Source: Cellulomonas sp. 73-145
Lineage (GTDB): Bacteria; Actinomycetota; Actinomycetes; Actinomycetales; Cellulomonadaceae
Reading direction: 5' to 3'
Assembly (NCBI GenBank): GCA_001898185.1
Contig: MKTI01000001.1
Coordinates: 124,001 to 188,000 of the forward strand
Length of the DNA: 64,000 nucleotides
The stretch's first letter is position 1. Every line of letters starts with the position of its first letter. A program made the position numbers and the translations under genes. The notes beneath the pieces were generated by a model that saw nothing but the letters and a program-made list of their open reading frames with translations, did not search any database and had not been told where the DNA came from. Shown here piece by piece: positions 19,961 to 28,351 of this stretch.

Positions 19961-22066
19961 TCAGGCGGTGGCGGCCTGCATCTGCCGCAGCTCCTTCTTC
20001 AGTCCGGAGATCTCGTCGCGCAGCCGGGCCGCGAGCTCGAACTGCAGCTCGGCGGCGGCCGCGTGCATCTGGTCGGTGAGGTCCTGGATGAGCTCCGCCA
20101 GCTCCCCGGCTGCCGCACCGACGAGCTTCGTGCGCTCGTCCTGAGGTCCGCGTCGGGACCCGAAGCCCGGCACCGGCGCCTTGCCGCGACTGGCCTGCCG
20201 TCCGGCCCCGCCCAGCAGCTCCGCGGTGTCGGCGTCCTCGCGCGCGAGCAGGTCGGTGATGTCGTTGATGCGCTTGCGGAGCGGGGTCGGGTCGATCCCG
20301 TGCTCCCGGTTGTAGGCCACCTGCTTCTCGCGCCGGCGGTTCGTCTCGTCGATCGCGGTGGCCATCCCGGCTGTGATGCGGTCGGCGTACATGTGCACCT
20401 CGCCGGACACGTTGCGCGCGGCACGGCCGATCGTCTGGATCAACGAGGTGGCCGAGCGCAGGAAGCCCTCCTTGTCCGCGTCGAGGATCGCGACCAGCGA
20501 CACCTCCGGCAGGTCGAGGCCCTCGCGCAGCAGGTTGATCCCGACCAGCACGTCGAACTCCCCCAGCCGCAGCTCGCGCAGCAGCTCCACGCGGCGCAGG
20601 GTGTCGACCTCCGAGTGCAGGTAGCGCACCCGTACGCCCTTCTCCAGGAGGTAGTCGGTCAGGTCCTCCGCCATCTTCTTGGTCAGCGTGGTGACCAGGA
20701 CGCGCTCGTCGCGGTCGACCCGGTCACGGATCTCCGCGAGCAGGTCGTCGATCTGCCCCTTGGTGGGCTTGACCACCACCTGCGGATCCACCAGGCCGGT
20801 GGGCCGGATGATCTGCTCCACCACGCCGTCGGACATCGACAGCTCGTAGCTGCCCGGCGTCGCGGAGAGGTAGACCGTCTGCCCGATGCGCTCGACGAAC
20901 TCCTCCCAGCGCAGCGGCCGGTTGTCCACCGCGGACGGCAGGCGGAACCCGAAGTCCACCAGTGCGCGCTTGCGCGACATGTCGCCCTCGAACATCGCGC
21001 CGATCTGCGGCACCGTCACGTGCGACTCGTCGATCACCAGGAGGAAGTCCTCCGGGAAGTAGTCGAGGAGCGTGTTAGGCGCAGAGCCGGGTGCCCGGCC
21101 GTCGATGTGCCGGGAGTAGTTCTCGATCCCGGAGCAGGAGCCGATCTGGCGCATCATCTCCAGGTCGTAGGTGGTGCGCATCCGAAGCCGCTGCGCCTCG
21201 AGGAGCTTGCTCTGCCGCTCCAGCTCGGCAAGACGGTGCTCGAGCTCGGACTCGATGCCGGTGATGGCGCGCTCCATGCGCTCCGGACCGGCGACGTAGT
21301 GCGTCGCGGGGAACACGTGCACCTGCTGCTCGGAACGGACCACGTCGCCGGTCAGAGGGTGCAGCGTGGCGATCGCCTCGATCTCGTCCCCGAAGAACTC
21401 GATGCGGACCGCGAGCTCCTCGTACACCGGGATGATCTCCACGGTGTCGCCCCGCACCCGGAACGTCCCTCGGGTGAACGCCATGTCGTTGCGCGTGTAC
21501 TGCATGGTGACGAACCGGCGCAGCAGCTGGTCCCGGTCCACCTGGTCGCCGACGTTGAGCGTCACCATGCGGTCGACGTACTCCTGCGGCGTACCGAGCC
21601 CGTAGATGCAGCTGACGGTCGCCACCACGACGACGTCACGGCGCGTGAGCAGGGAGCTGGTCGCCGAGTGCCGCAGCCGTTCCACCTCGTCGTTGATCGA
21701 CGAGTCCTTCTCGATGTAGGTGTCCGTCTGCGCGATGTACGCCTCGGGCTGGTAGTAGTCGTAGTACGAGACGAAGTACTCGACGGCGTTGTTGGGCAGC
21801 AGCTCGCGAAACTCCGTGGCCAGCTGTGCCGCGAGGGTCTTGTTGGGCGCCATCACCAGCGTCGGCCGCTGCACCTGCTCGATCAGCCACGCCGTCGTGG
21901 CGGACTTGCCGGTGCCGGTGGCGCCGAGCAGCACCACGTCCTTCTCCCCCGCCTTGAGGCGGCGGGTCAGCTCGGCGATCGCGGTCGGCTGGTCGCCGCT
22001 AGGGGTGTACTCGGAGATCACCTCGAACGGCGCGACCGTCCGCTGCAGGTCGGTGACGGGACGCAT
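19961..22066 (-). CDS. uvrB: Excinuclease ABC subunit B
   Basis: Damage-verifying helicase-like subunit of excision repair, 701 residues. Walker A GATGTGKS is near residue 51. The beta-hairpin region is [14 protein letters not shown], Walker B is VIDESH, and helicase motif VI is QTIGRAARN. The C-terminal UVR motif [22 protein letters not shown] contacts UvrC. The ATG at 22066 ([20 protein letters not shown]) is the standard actinobacterial start. No clear LexA box is visible in the 78 bp upstream, unlike uvrA. Confidence 0.98.
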   Translation of the reverse strand: MRPVTDLQRTVAPFEVISEYTPSGDQPTAIAELTRRLKAGEKDVVLLGATGTGKSATTAWLIEQVQRPTLVMAPNKTLAAQLATEFRELLPNNAVEYFVSYYDYYQPEAYIAQTDTYIEKDSSINDEVERLRHSATSSLLTRRDVVVVATVSCIYGLGTPQEYVDRMVTLNVGDQVDRDQLLRRFVTMQYTRNDMAFTRGTFRVRGDTVEIIPVYEELAVRIEFFGDEIEAIATLHPLTGDVVRSEQQVHVFPATHYVAGPERMERAITGIESELEHRLAELERQSKLLEAQRLRMRTTYDLEMMRQIGSCSGIENYSRHIDGRAPGSAPNTLLDYFPEDFLLVIDESHVTVPQIGAMFEGDMSRKRALVDFGFRLPSAVDNRPLRWEEFVERIGQTVYLSATPGSYELSMSDGVVEQIIRPTGLVDPQVVVKPTKGQIDDLLAEIRDRVDRDERVLVTTLTKKMAEDLTDYLLEKGVRVRYLHSEVDTLRRVELLRELRLGEFDVLVGINLLREGLDLPEVSLVAILDADKEGFLRSATSLIQTIGRAARNVSGEVHMYADRITAGMATAIDETNRRREKQVAYNREHGIDPTPLRKRINDITDLLAREDADTAELLGGAGRQASRGKAPVPGFGSRRGPQDERTKLVGAAAGELAELIQDLTDQMHAAAAELQFELAARLRDEISGLKKELRQMQAATA

Positions 22067-22144
22067 GCGCCCACCGTACGTCGCGCCACCGACACGGTCG
22101 CCGACGGCCCCGACCGGGACCGCCGGCCCGAGCGGCCCGCGGTG

Positions 22145-22597
22145 TCAGCGGCCGCTGGTGAACGAGACCACCGAGTAGATGTCGTCCGCCTGCACCATCG
22201 CCGCGAAGCGCTCCATGAACGCCTGGTACGCGGAGAACCCGATCAGCCGTCGGTTGGCCACGGGCACCAGCCCCCCGACGCCGGAGTCCTTCACCGTGAA
22301 GGACTCGATCGCCGACCGAGCCGTCACCCGGCCCGCCGCACGCTCGGCCTCGACCCGGAACCGCATGATCTCGCCGGCCTCCGGCCGGGCCAGGTCGCGC
22401 ATCAGGAAGTCGACGCGGACCGGGGTCCGCGGCCCGACCGTCACCCAGCCCCGGTCGTCCTCGATGCCACGCGCACCGGCGGTCGCCAGCTCCAGCATGC
22501 GCGGGACGTCGATCGACGCGGAGGCGACGGACACCGATGCCTTGGACTGCCACGGCCGAGCCGCCCAGCCTCTGGTCCCCACCGACGACAAGGCCAC
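22145..22597 (-). CDS. Hypothetical protein
   Basis: 150 residues from a GTG at 22597, preceded by GGAAGG. I do not recognise it. It lacks a signal peptide or membrane segment and has a basic N-terminus and mixed alpha/beta character (SIDVPRMLELATAGARG, RTPVRVDFLMRDLARPEAGEIM, YQAFMERFAAMVQADDIYSVV). Codon usage is like its neighbours, which supports real coding. It lies upstream of uvrB on the same strand, 78 bp away, and downstream of a polysaccharide deacetylase. No function is assigned. Confidence 0.6.
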   Translation of the reverse strand: MALSSVGTRGWAARPWQSKASVSVASASIDVPRMLELATAGARGIEDDRGWVTVGPRTPVRVDFLMRDLARPEAGEIMRFRVEAERAAGRVTARSAIESFTVKDSGVGGLVPVANRRLIGFSAYQAFMERFAAMVQADDIYSVVSFTSGR

Positions 22598-22635
22598 ACC
22601 GCCTTCCGTTCACGTGCGGCCCGTTGCGGGCCGGA

Positions 22636-22651
22636 GAGGCGTCCTCGCCTC
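22636..22651. terminator. Possible hairpin downstream of deacetylase
   Basis: A 6-bp stem (22636-22641 with 22646-22651), 4-nt loop, sits about 90 bp after the deacetylase stop in the 142-bp space before the hypothetical gene. Two further small hairpins occur nearby. It is weak and has no T-run. Confidence 0.3.
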
Positions 22652-22739
22652 CTCGACTTCTTATCGGACGTTCGGTCCGAAGACTTGCGCCCGATCGCGC
22701 ATCAGATTGGCAGATCGACCCGTCCGCGCCAAGGCCCGT

Positions 22740-23699
22740 TCATCGGTGGTCGTACACGGCTCCGGCGGCGGGGGCGCCGAGCAGCTGCGGGACGGTGACC
22801 AGGGTGAACCCGCGCGCGCGAAGCGCATCCACGAGGCCGGGCACCGCGTCGACCGTCGACGGGCGGATGTCGTGCATCAGGATGATCGCCCCCGGGTGCG
22901 CACCGGCAAGAGCCCGCTCGGTGGTGACACCGGCGTCACGGTTCTTCCAGTCCTCCGTGTCGACGTCCCAGAGCACTCCCGCCATCCCGCGGCTCCCGAA
23001 GACCTGCGTGACCGACGGCGACAGGGAGCCGTAGGGAGGCCGCGCCAGGGTCGGAGCGGCTGCACCCTCCGCGACGATGGCCTGGGACGTGCTGTCGAGC
23101 TCCGCGGCGACAGCCTCGTCACTCAGACCGGGGAGCATCGCGTGGTCCCAGGTGTGGTTGCCGACCACGTGTCCCGCGGCGACCTCGCGCGCCACGGCGC
23201 CAGGCTGCTTCGCGATCTGCCGGCCGACGACGAAGAAGGTGGCGTGCACGCCGCGGGCCGCCAGCTCGTCCAGCAGCCTCCCCGTGTCCGGCCCCGGCCC
23301 GTCGTCGAACGTGAGGGCGACGCATGCCAGCGCTGCGCAGTCCGGCGCTGCCGCGTCGGCCGCCGGCGGTGGCGGTGGTGCCGGTGCCGCCGTGGGTGCC
23401 GGCGCGGGCTGCGCCTCGGGAGGTGACGACGTGTCGCTCGGCGACCCGCCGGCCCCGCGCCCGTCGTCCACGATCGCTTGCGGCTCGTCCACGACCGCCG
23501 TCGGAACGGTGGTCGCGGGGCGTGGCAGGGCGGTCAGCCGCTCGGCCCCGAGCGCACCCGACGGGACGTCGTGCGCCTCGACCGCGGCACGTTCGACGCG
23601 CGCCTGAGGCTCCTCGCGCAGCGCCACGGCGGACGTGCCGAGGGCCAGCGAGAGGAGCACGGACAGCGAAGCCGTCGCGAGCGCTGCGCCCCGCCGCAT
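22740..23699 (-). CDS. Secreted polysaccharide deacetylase (NodB domain)
   Basis: 319 residues from ATG 23699 (MRRGAALATASLSVLLSLALGTSA), a clear signal peptide. A low-complexity Pro/Ala linker to about residue 120 is followed by the NodB domain (CE4). The domain shows the catalytic CVALTFDDGPGPDTG, metal ligands in GNHTWDH, RPPYGS, and the late LMHDIRPSTVDAV. It probably removes acetyl groups from peptidoglycan or another envelope glycan outside the membrane. It stands alone between the hypothetical gene and coaE. Confidence 0.92.
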   Translation of the reverse strand: MRRGAALATASLSVLLSLALGTSAVALREEPQARVERAAVEAHDVPSGALGAERLTALPRPATTVPTAVVDEPQAIVDDGRGAGGSPSDTSSPPEAQPAPAPTAAPAPPPPPAADAAAPDCAALACVALTFDDGPGPDTGRLLDELAARGVHATFFVVGRQIAKQPGAVAREVAAGHVVGNHTWDHAMLPGLSDEAVAAELDSTSQAIVAEGAAAPTLARPPYGSLSPSVTQVFGSRGMAGVLWDVDTEDWKNRDAGVTTERALAGAHPGAIILMHDIRPSTVDAVPGLVDALRARGFTLVTVPQLLGAPAAGAVYDHR

Positions 23700-23817
23700 C
23701 CTGCACCACCCCACGTCCCGCCGATGTCCGGGGTGACGCTAGCGGTGCGCGTGGTCGCGCCGGTGGACCCGTCGTGCGCGTGTCGGGCGCCGCCGCCGAG
23801 GCAGCCGTGGGCGGCGT

Positions 23818-24471
23818 CTAGCGCCGGCGGTGCTCCTCGGCGGACGCCAGGTCCGCGTCCCGTTCGGCGGAGCGCTCCTGTGCGAGACGGGACCACAGGA
23901 CGTCCACCTGGTGTCGCAGCTCGTCGTCGGTACCCGTCCCGTCCAGAACGACGTCGGCGGCAGCGAGGCGCGCGTCGTCCTCGGCCTGCGCAGCAACCCG
24001 TGCCCGCGCCTCCGCCTCCGGCATGCCTCGGCCGTCGACGAGTCGGCTGACCCGCTGCTCCTGCGGCGCATGCACCACGACGACCATGCCGAAGGTCTCC
24101 GCCTGGCCTGTCTCCACCAGGAGCGGGATGTCGTGGACGACGACCGCGTCCGGGTCGATCGCCGCCGCAGCCGCCTCACGCTCGGCCGCGAGCCGCCGTA
24201 CCTGAGGGTGCAGCAGCGCCTCGAGCCGTCGCCGAGCCTCCGCGTCACCGAAGACTCGCGCCGCCAGAGCGGCCCGGTCCAGGCTGCCGTCCGCCGCGAG
24301 CACCTCCGGGCCGAACGTCTCGACGACCTGCTCCAGACCGAGCGTCCCTGGCGCGACCACCTCGCGCGCCAGGGCATCGGCGTCGATCAGCACCGCGCCG
24401 AGCTCGATGAAGCGCCGCGCCGCGACGGACTTGCCTGCCGCGATCCCACCGGTCAGCCCGATCCTCTGCAT
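23818..24471 (-). CDS. coaE: Dephospho-CoA kinase
   Basis: Last step of coenzyme A synthesis: phosphorylates dephospho-CoA on the ribose 3'-OH. The start ATG at 24471 gives MQRIGLTGGIAAGKS, so the P-loop is at residues 8-15, and 217 residues. Family motifs LIDADALAREVV, VHDIPLLVETG and the lid RLVDGRGMPEAEARARVAAQ are seen. Some actinobacteria carry a C-terminal UPF0157 domain fused to CoaE; here it is absent. It lies downstream of rpsA on the same strand, beyond a terminator-like hairpin. Confidence 0.96.
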   Translation of the reverse strand: MQRIGLTGGIAAGKSVAARRFIELGAVLIDADALAREVVAPGTLGLEQVVETFGPEVLAADGSLDRAALAARVFGDAEARRRLEALLHPQVRRLAAEREAAAAAIDPDAVVVHDIPLLVETGQAETFGMVVVVHAPQEQRVSRLVDGRGMPEAEARARVAAQAEDDARLAAADVVLDGTGTDDELRHQVDVLWSRLAQERSAERDADLASAEEHRRR

Positions 24472-24565
24472 CAGCCCATCGTGCCCTGCCACAGCGCTCC
24501 ATGCGCCCGCTCGGCGTGCTCTCCACTGAGCGGAGCCTGCCGGCGAAGCCGAACTGCGGAGACGC

Positions 24566-24601
24566 CGACGGCCGGCCACCCCGAGAGGTGACCGGCCGTC
24601 G
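24566..24601 (-). terminator. Terminator hairpin after rpsA
   Basis: A perfect 10-bp stem (24566-24575 with 24592-24601), extended inside by a further CACC/GGTG pairing, starts 17 bp after the rpsA stop. It is GC-rich with no T-run. It probably ends the rpsA transcript before coaE. Confidence 0.75.
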
Positions 24602-24618
24602 ATCGACCGCGGACCGGG

Positions 24619-26091
24619 TCAGTTGCCGGTCAGCTTCTCCCGCAGAGCGGCGAGCGCCTCGTCCGAGGCCAGCGTGCCGGTCGCCTCGTCGGAGGCCGAC
24701 GAGTAGGACGTCGGCGCCGAGCCGGACGACGACTCGCCACCGGTGGCCGCCTCGGCGTCGGCCGCAGCAGCGGCCGCGACCTGCTTGCGGTGGGCCTCCC
24801 AGCGGTCGTGAGCGGCCGCGTACTGGGCCTCCCACGCCTCGCGCTGAGCCTCGTAGCCCTCGAGCCACTCGGAGGTGGTGGGGTCGAAGCCCTCGGGGTA
24901 CTTGTAGTTGCCCTGCTCGTCGTACTCCGCCGCCATGCCGTACAGCGCAGGGTCGAAGTCCTCCGAGGTCGGGTCGAAGCCCTCGTTCGCCTGCTTGAGC
25001 GACAGGGAGATCCGGCGGCGCTCCAGGTCGATGTCGATGACCTTGACGAACACGTCGTCGCCGACCTGCACGACCTGCTCCGGGATCTCCACGTGGCGCA
25101 CGGCCAGCTCGGAGATGTGCACCAGACCCTCGATGCCGTCCTCGACGCGCACGAACGCACCGAACGGGACGAGCTTGGTGACCTTGCCGGGCACGACCTG
25201 GCCGATGGCGTGCGTGCGGGCGAAGGCCTGCCACGGGTCCTCCTGCGTCGCCTTCAGCGACAGAGAGACACGCTCGCGGTCGAAGTCGACGTCGAGAACC
25301 TCGACCGTGACCTCCTGGCCCACCTCGACGACCTCGGACGGGTGGTCGATGTGCTTCCACGACAGCTCGGAGACGTGCACGAGACCGTCCACGCCGCCCA
25401 GGTCGACGAACGCACCGAAGTTGACGATCGAGGACACGACACCCGGCCGGACCTGGCCCTTCTGCAGCGTCTGCAGGAAGGTGGAGCGGACCTCGGACTG
25501 CGTCTGCTCGAGCCACGCGCGGCGCGACAGGACCACGTTGTTGCGGTTCTTGTCGAGCTCGATGATCTTGGCCTCGATCTCCTTGCCGACGTACGGCTGG
25601 AGGTCGCGGACCCGGCGCATCTCGACGAGCGACGCGGGCAGGAAGCCGCGCAGGCCGATGTCGAGGATCAGGCCACCCTTGACCACCTCGATGACGGTGC
25701 CGGTGACGACGCCGTCCTCCTCCTTGATCTTCTCGATCGTGCCCCAGGCGCGCTCGTACTGGGCGCGCTTCTTGGACAGGATCAGACGACCCTCCTTGTC
25801 CTCCTTCTGGAGGACCAGGGCCTCGACCTCGTCGCCGACCTTGACGACCTCACCGGGGTCCACGTCGTGCTTGATGGACAGCTCGCGGGAGGGGATGACG
25901 CCCTCGGTCTTGTAGCCGATGTCGAGAAGAACCTCGTCACGGTCGACCTTGACGATCACGCCTTCGACGATGTCGCCGTCGTTGAAGTACTTGATGGTGG
26001 CGTCGATCGCCGCCATGAAGTCCTCGGCCGTGCCGATGTCGTTGACCGCGACCTGCTGCGAGGTGGGCTTCGCGGGGGTGGAGATGCTCAT
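24619..26091 (-). CDS. rpsA: 30S ribosomal protein S1
   Basis: RNA-binding ribosomal protein, 490 residues. I start at the ATG at 26091 (MSISTPAKPTSQQVAVNDIG), the conserved actinobacterial beginning. Four S1/OB domains follow in order from about residue 36 to 365, each ending in the family pattern (VLLDIGYKTEGVIPSREL, GFLPASLVEMR, FVDLGGVDGLVHVSELSW, VRVEDGIEGLVHISELA). The C-terminal 100 residues are acidic and low-complexity, as in mycobacterial S1. A 206-bp leader separates it from pfkA. I saw no recognised riboswitch in it. Confidence 0.97.
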   Translation of the reverse strand: MSISTPAKPTSQQVAVNDIGTAEDFMAAIDATIKYFNDGDIVEGVIVKVDRDEVLLDIGYKTEGVIPSRELSIKHDVDPGEVVKVGDEVEALVLQKEDKEGRLILSKKRAQYERAWGTIEKIKEEDGVVTGTVIEVVKGGLILDIGLRGFLPASLVEMRRVRDLQPYVGKEIEAKIIELDKNRNNVVLSRRAWLEQTQSEVRSTFLQTLQKGQVRPGVVSSIVNFGAFVDLGGVDGLVHVSELSWKHIDHPSEVVEVGQEVTVEVLDVDFDRERVSLSLKATQEDPWQAFARTHAIGQVVPGKVTKLVPFGAFVRVEDGIEGLVHISELAVRHVEIPEQVVQVGDDVFVKVIDIDLERRRISLSLKQANEGFDPTSEDFDPALYGMAAEYDEQGNYKYPEGFDPTTSEWLEGYEAQREAWEAQYAAAHDRWEAHRKQVAAAAAADAEAATGGESSSGSAPTSYSSASDEATGTLASDEALAALREKLTGN

Positions 26092-26219
26092 GTAGGGGTG
26101 GGCTCCGATGCGGACAGGGAGTAGTTCGGACAGATGGATGGTGATGTGGTGGTAACCGCCGACCGCCACCGAACCTTCCCCCGCACCGGTTGAACCGATC
26201 GGAGGGCACGTGGGCGCGC

Positions 26220-26256
26220 GGCACCGCCGTCCACCTTATCGGTGCACGGCGGTGCC
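26220..26256 (-). terminator. Terminator hairpin after pfkA
   Basis: An 11-bp perfect stem (26220-26230 with 26246-26256) has inner CACC/GGTG pairs around TTATC, about 40 bp after the pfkA stop. It separates pfkA from rpsA, whose promoter must lie between here and 26091. Confidence 0.75.
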
Positions 26257-26297
26257 GGCCAAGTCGCGGTCGGTGCCGCGTGACGCGGCTCGGCCGT

Positions 26298-27323
26298 TCA
26301 GGCGAGCGCCCGCGCCACCGCCAGCATCTGGTCGGGCACGTACTTGACCTTGCCTGCGATGTCGGCGATCGGCACGAGGTCCACCCGCTCGCCGTGGATG
26401 GCCGTCATCACGTCGGACCGTCCCTCGGTGGCGGCGTCGATCGCTGCCACACCGAAGCGGGACGCGAGGATCCGGTCGAACGCCGTCGGGATGCCCCCGC
26501 GCTGCACGTGCCCGAGCACCGTCACACGCGTGTCGAAGCCCGTGCGCGTCTCGATCTCGGACTTCAGTCGCTCACCGATGGCGCCGGCGACGATCTCGCC
26601 GAACTTGCCGACCTCGGTCTCGTAGTGCATGGCCGTCCCCGGCGCGGGGACCGCACCCTCGGCTGCGACGACGATGGAGAAGCTGGCGTGCGCCCGGTGC
26701 CGGTGCTTGAGGAAGCGGGTGACCTTCTCGATGTCGAAGGGTTCCTCCGGGGCCAGCACCAGCTCGGCGCCACCCGCGATGCCCGAGGTCACGGCGATCC
26801 ACCCGGCGTGCCGACCCATCACCTCGACGATCATCACGCGGTTGTGGCTCTCCGCGGTGGTGTGGATGCGGTCGACCGCCTCGGTCGCGATCGTCACGGC
26901 GGTGTCGAAGCCGATCGAGTAGTCGGTTCCCCAGACGTCGTTGTCGATCGTCTTGGGGATGCCGATCACGTTGATGCCGGCCTCGGAGATCTTGCTCGCG
27001 GCGTCCAGCGTGCCGTCGCCACCGATGCAGATCAGCGCGTCGATGCGCTCCGCCTCGAGGGTGGTGAGCACCGCCTCGACGCCGCCCTCGTTGCGGTGCG
27101 GGTGGAAGCGTGCGGTGCCGAGCAGCGTGCCGCCCGTCGCCAGCACGTTCCTGATGTCCTGGCGGCCGAGCGGTTGCACGTCGCCGTCCGCCACGCCCTT
27201 CCAGCCGTTGCGGAAGCCCACGATCGTGTGGCCGTGCTCCCCCTCGCCACGCTTGACGACCGCGCGGATCGCGGCGTTGAGGCCCGGGACGTCGCCGCCC
27301 CCGGTCAGCAGTCCGACTCGCAC
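26298..27323 (-). CDS. pfkA: 6-phosphofructokinase
   Basis: Phosphorylates fructose 6-phosphate. It has 341 residues with GLLTGGGDVPGLNAAIRA at the start, ICIGGDGTLDAA (phosphoryl-donor site), the catalytic IPKTIDNDVWGTD and VEVMGRHAGWIA. The donor motif GGDGT has Gly where PPi-dependent enzymes have Asp (GGDDT), so ATP is the likely donor. The Lys in PKTIDND is the feature actinobacterial ATP enzymes share with the PPi type, which often makes them insensitive to classic allosteric effectors. Single gene with its own terminator. Confidence 0.95.
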   Translation of the reverse strand: MRVGLLTGGGDVPGLNAAIRAVVKRGEGEHGHTIVGFRNGWKGVADGDVQPLGRQDIRNVLATGGTLLGTARFHPHRNEGGVEAVLTTLEAERIDALICIGGDGTLDAASKISEAGINVIGIPKTIDNDVWGTDYSIGFDTAVTIATEAVDRIHTTAESHNRVMIVEVMGRHAGWIAVTSGIAGGAELVLAPEEPFDIEKVTRFLKHRHRAHASFSIVVAAEGAVPAPGTAMHYETEVGKFGEIVAGAIGERLKSEIETRTGFDTRVTVLGHVQRGGIPTAFDRILASRFGVAAIDAATEGRSDVMTAIHGERVDLVPIADIAGKVKYVPDQMLAVARALA

Positions 27324-27463
27324 CTGACGTACTCCTTCGTTGTCGGGTCCACCCCAGCTGATCTGCGGGGCACGCCGTCGGGCTCGCCGCGCGTCCAGCG
27401 TAGTCAGAGGTGGGACGGCACCGGCCGGACCGTCGTCCCAGGCGCGCCCGGCAAGATGGGGCC

Positions 27464-28288
27464 ATGGCGGCGACGGAGGACGACGAGCTCGCGGAGGCCG
27501 GGTACCGAGACGTCCCCGACGAGGAGGGCGGCCGGGCGTCGCGCCGCTGGTGGGACGCGAACGCCGAGGAGTACCTCCAGGAGCACGGCGACTTCCTGGG
27601 CGCCGCGGACTTCGTCTGGTGCCCGGAGGGCCTGCGCGAGGCCGACCGCCACCTGCTGGGGGAGCTCGAGCCGGCGTCGTCGCGCGTGCTCGAGGTCGGT
27701 GCCGGAGCCGCGCAGTGCTCCCGGTGGCTCGCGAGCCGAGGGGTCGAGGTGCTGGCGACCGACGTGTCGGCCGGGATGCTGCAGGCCGCGGCGGCGCTGG
27801 ACCGCGCCTGCGGCATTCGGGTCCCGACCGCCCAGGCGGACGCCCGGGCCGTGCCCTTCCCCGACGCGAGCTTCGACGTCGCCTTCACGTCGTTCGGGGC
27901 GCTGCCCTTCGTCCCCGACCCCGGCAGGGTGCACGCCGAGGTGGCGCGCGTGCTGCGACCGGGCGGGCGGTGGGTGTTCAGCACCACGCACCCGCTGCGG
28001 TGGCCCTTCCCCGACGACCCCGGAGTCGGCGGGCTCACGGCCACGCGGTCGTACTTCGACCGCCGGCCGTACGTCGAGACGGCTTCCAGCGGCCGCGTGC
28101 TCTACGCCGAGTACCACCGGACTTTGGCCGAGCTGGTCGCCGACGTCCTGGCTGCCGGGCTCGTGCTGGACGGGCTGCTCGAACCGGAGTGGCCGGCCGG
28201 GCACACCCGCACGTGGGGCGGTTGGGGACCGGTACGGGGCGCCCAGCTTCCCGGGACCCTGATCGTCAGCGCCCACCGACCGGACTGA
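27464..28288 (+). CDS. Class I SAM-dependent methyltransferase
   Basis: 274 residues from the ATG at 27464. The SAM-binding motif I is VLEVGAGAAQCSRWLASRG, followed by VLATDVSAGMLQAA and ADARAVPFPDASFDVAFTSFGALPFVPDP (motifs II-III, methyltransferase type 11). The N-terminal RRWWDANAEEYLQEHGDFLG is common to an actinobacterial group of unknown substrate. It is transcribed divergently from pfkA and convergently with polA. The target molecule is not predictable. Confidence 0.9.
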   Translation: MAATEDDELAEAGYRDVPDEEGGRASRRWWDANAEEYLQEHGDFLGAADFVWCPEGLREADRHLLGELEPASSRVLEVGAGAAQCSRWLASRGVEVLATDVSAGMLQAAAALDRACGIRVPTAQADARAVPFPDASFDVAFTSFGALPFVPDPGRVHAEVARVLRPGGRWVFSTTHPLRWPFPDDPGVGGLTATRSYFDRRPYVETASSGRVLYAEYHRTLAELVADVLAAGLVLDGLLEPEWPAGHTRTWGGWGPVRGAQLPGTLIVSAHRPD

Positions 28289-28303
28289 CTCCGCTCGACG
28301 GGT

Positions 28304-28328
28304 GGTGCGGCCGAGTGGCCGTGGCACC
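28304..28328. terminator. Interrupted hairpin between methyltransferase and polA
   Basis: Outer 5-bp arms GGTGC/GCACC and inner GGCC/GGCC arms with a small bulge lie in the 63-bp convergent space. It could end either transcript. Confidence 0.45.
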
Positions 28329-28351
28329 GCGTGCCCCGGCCTGCCGACGCG

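Noticed and set aside
22067..22144. SOS box upstream of uvrB
   Set aside because: No sequence close to TCGAAC-N4-GTTCGA in the 78 bp before uvrB.
20063..22798. 911-codon plus-strand frame opposite uvrB
   Set aside because: Shadow of uvrB caused by third-position GC bias.
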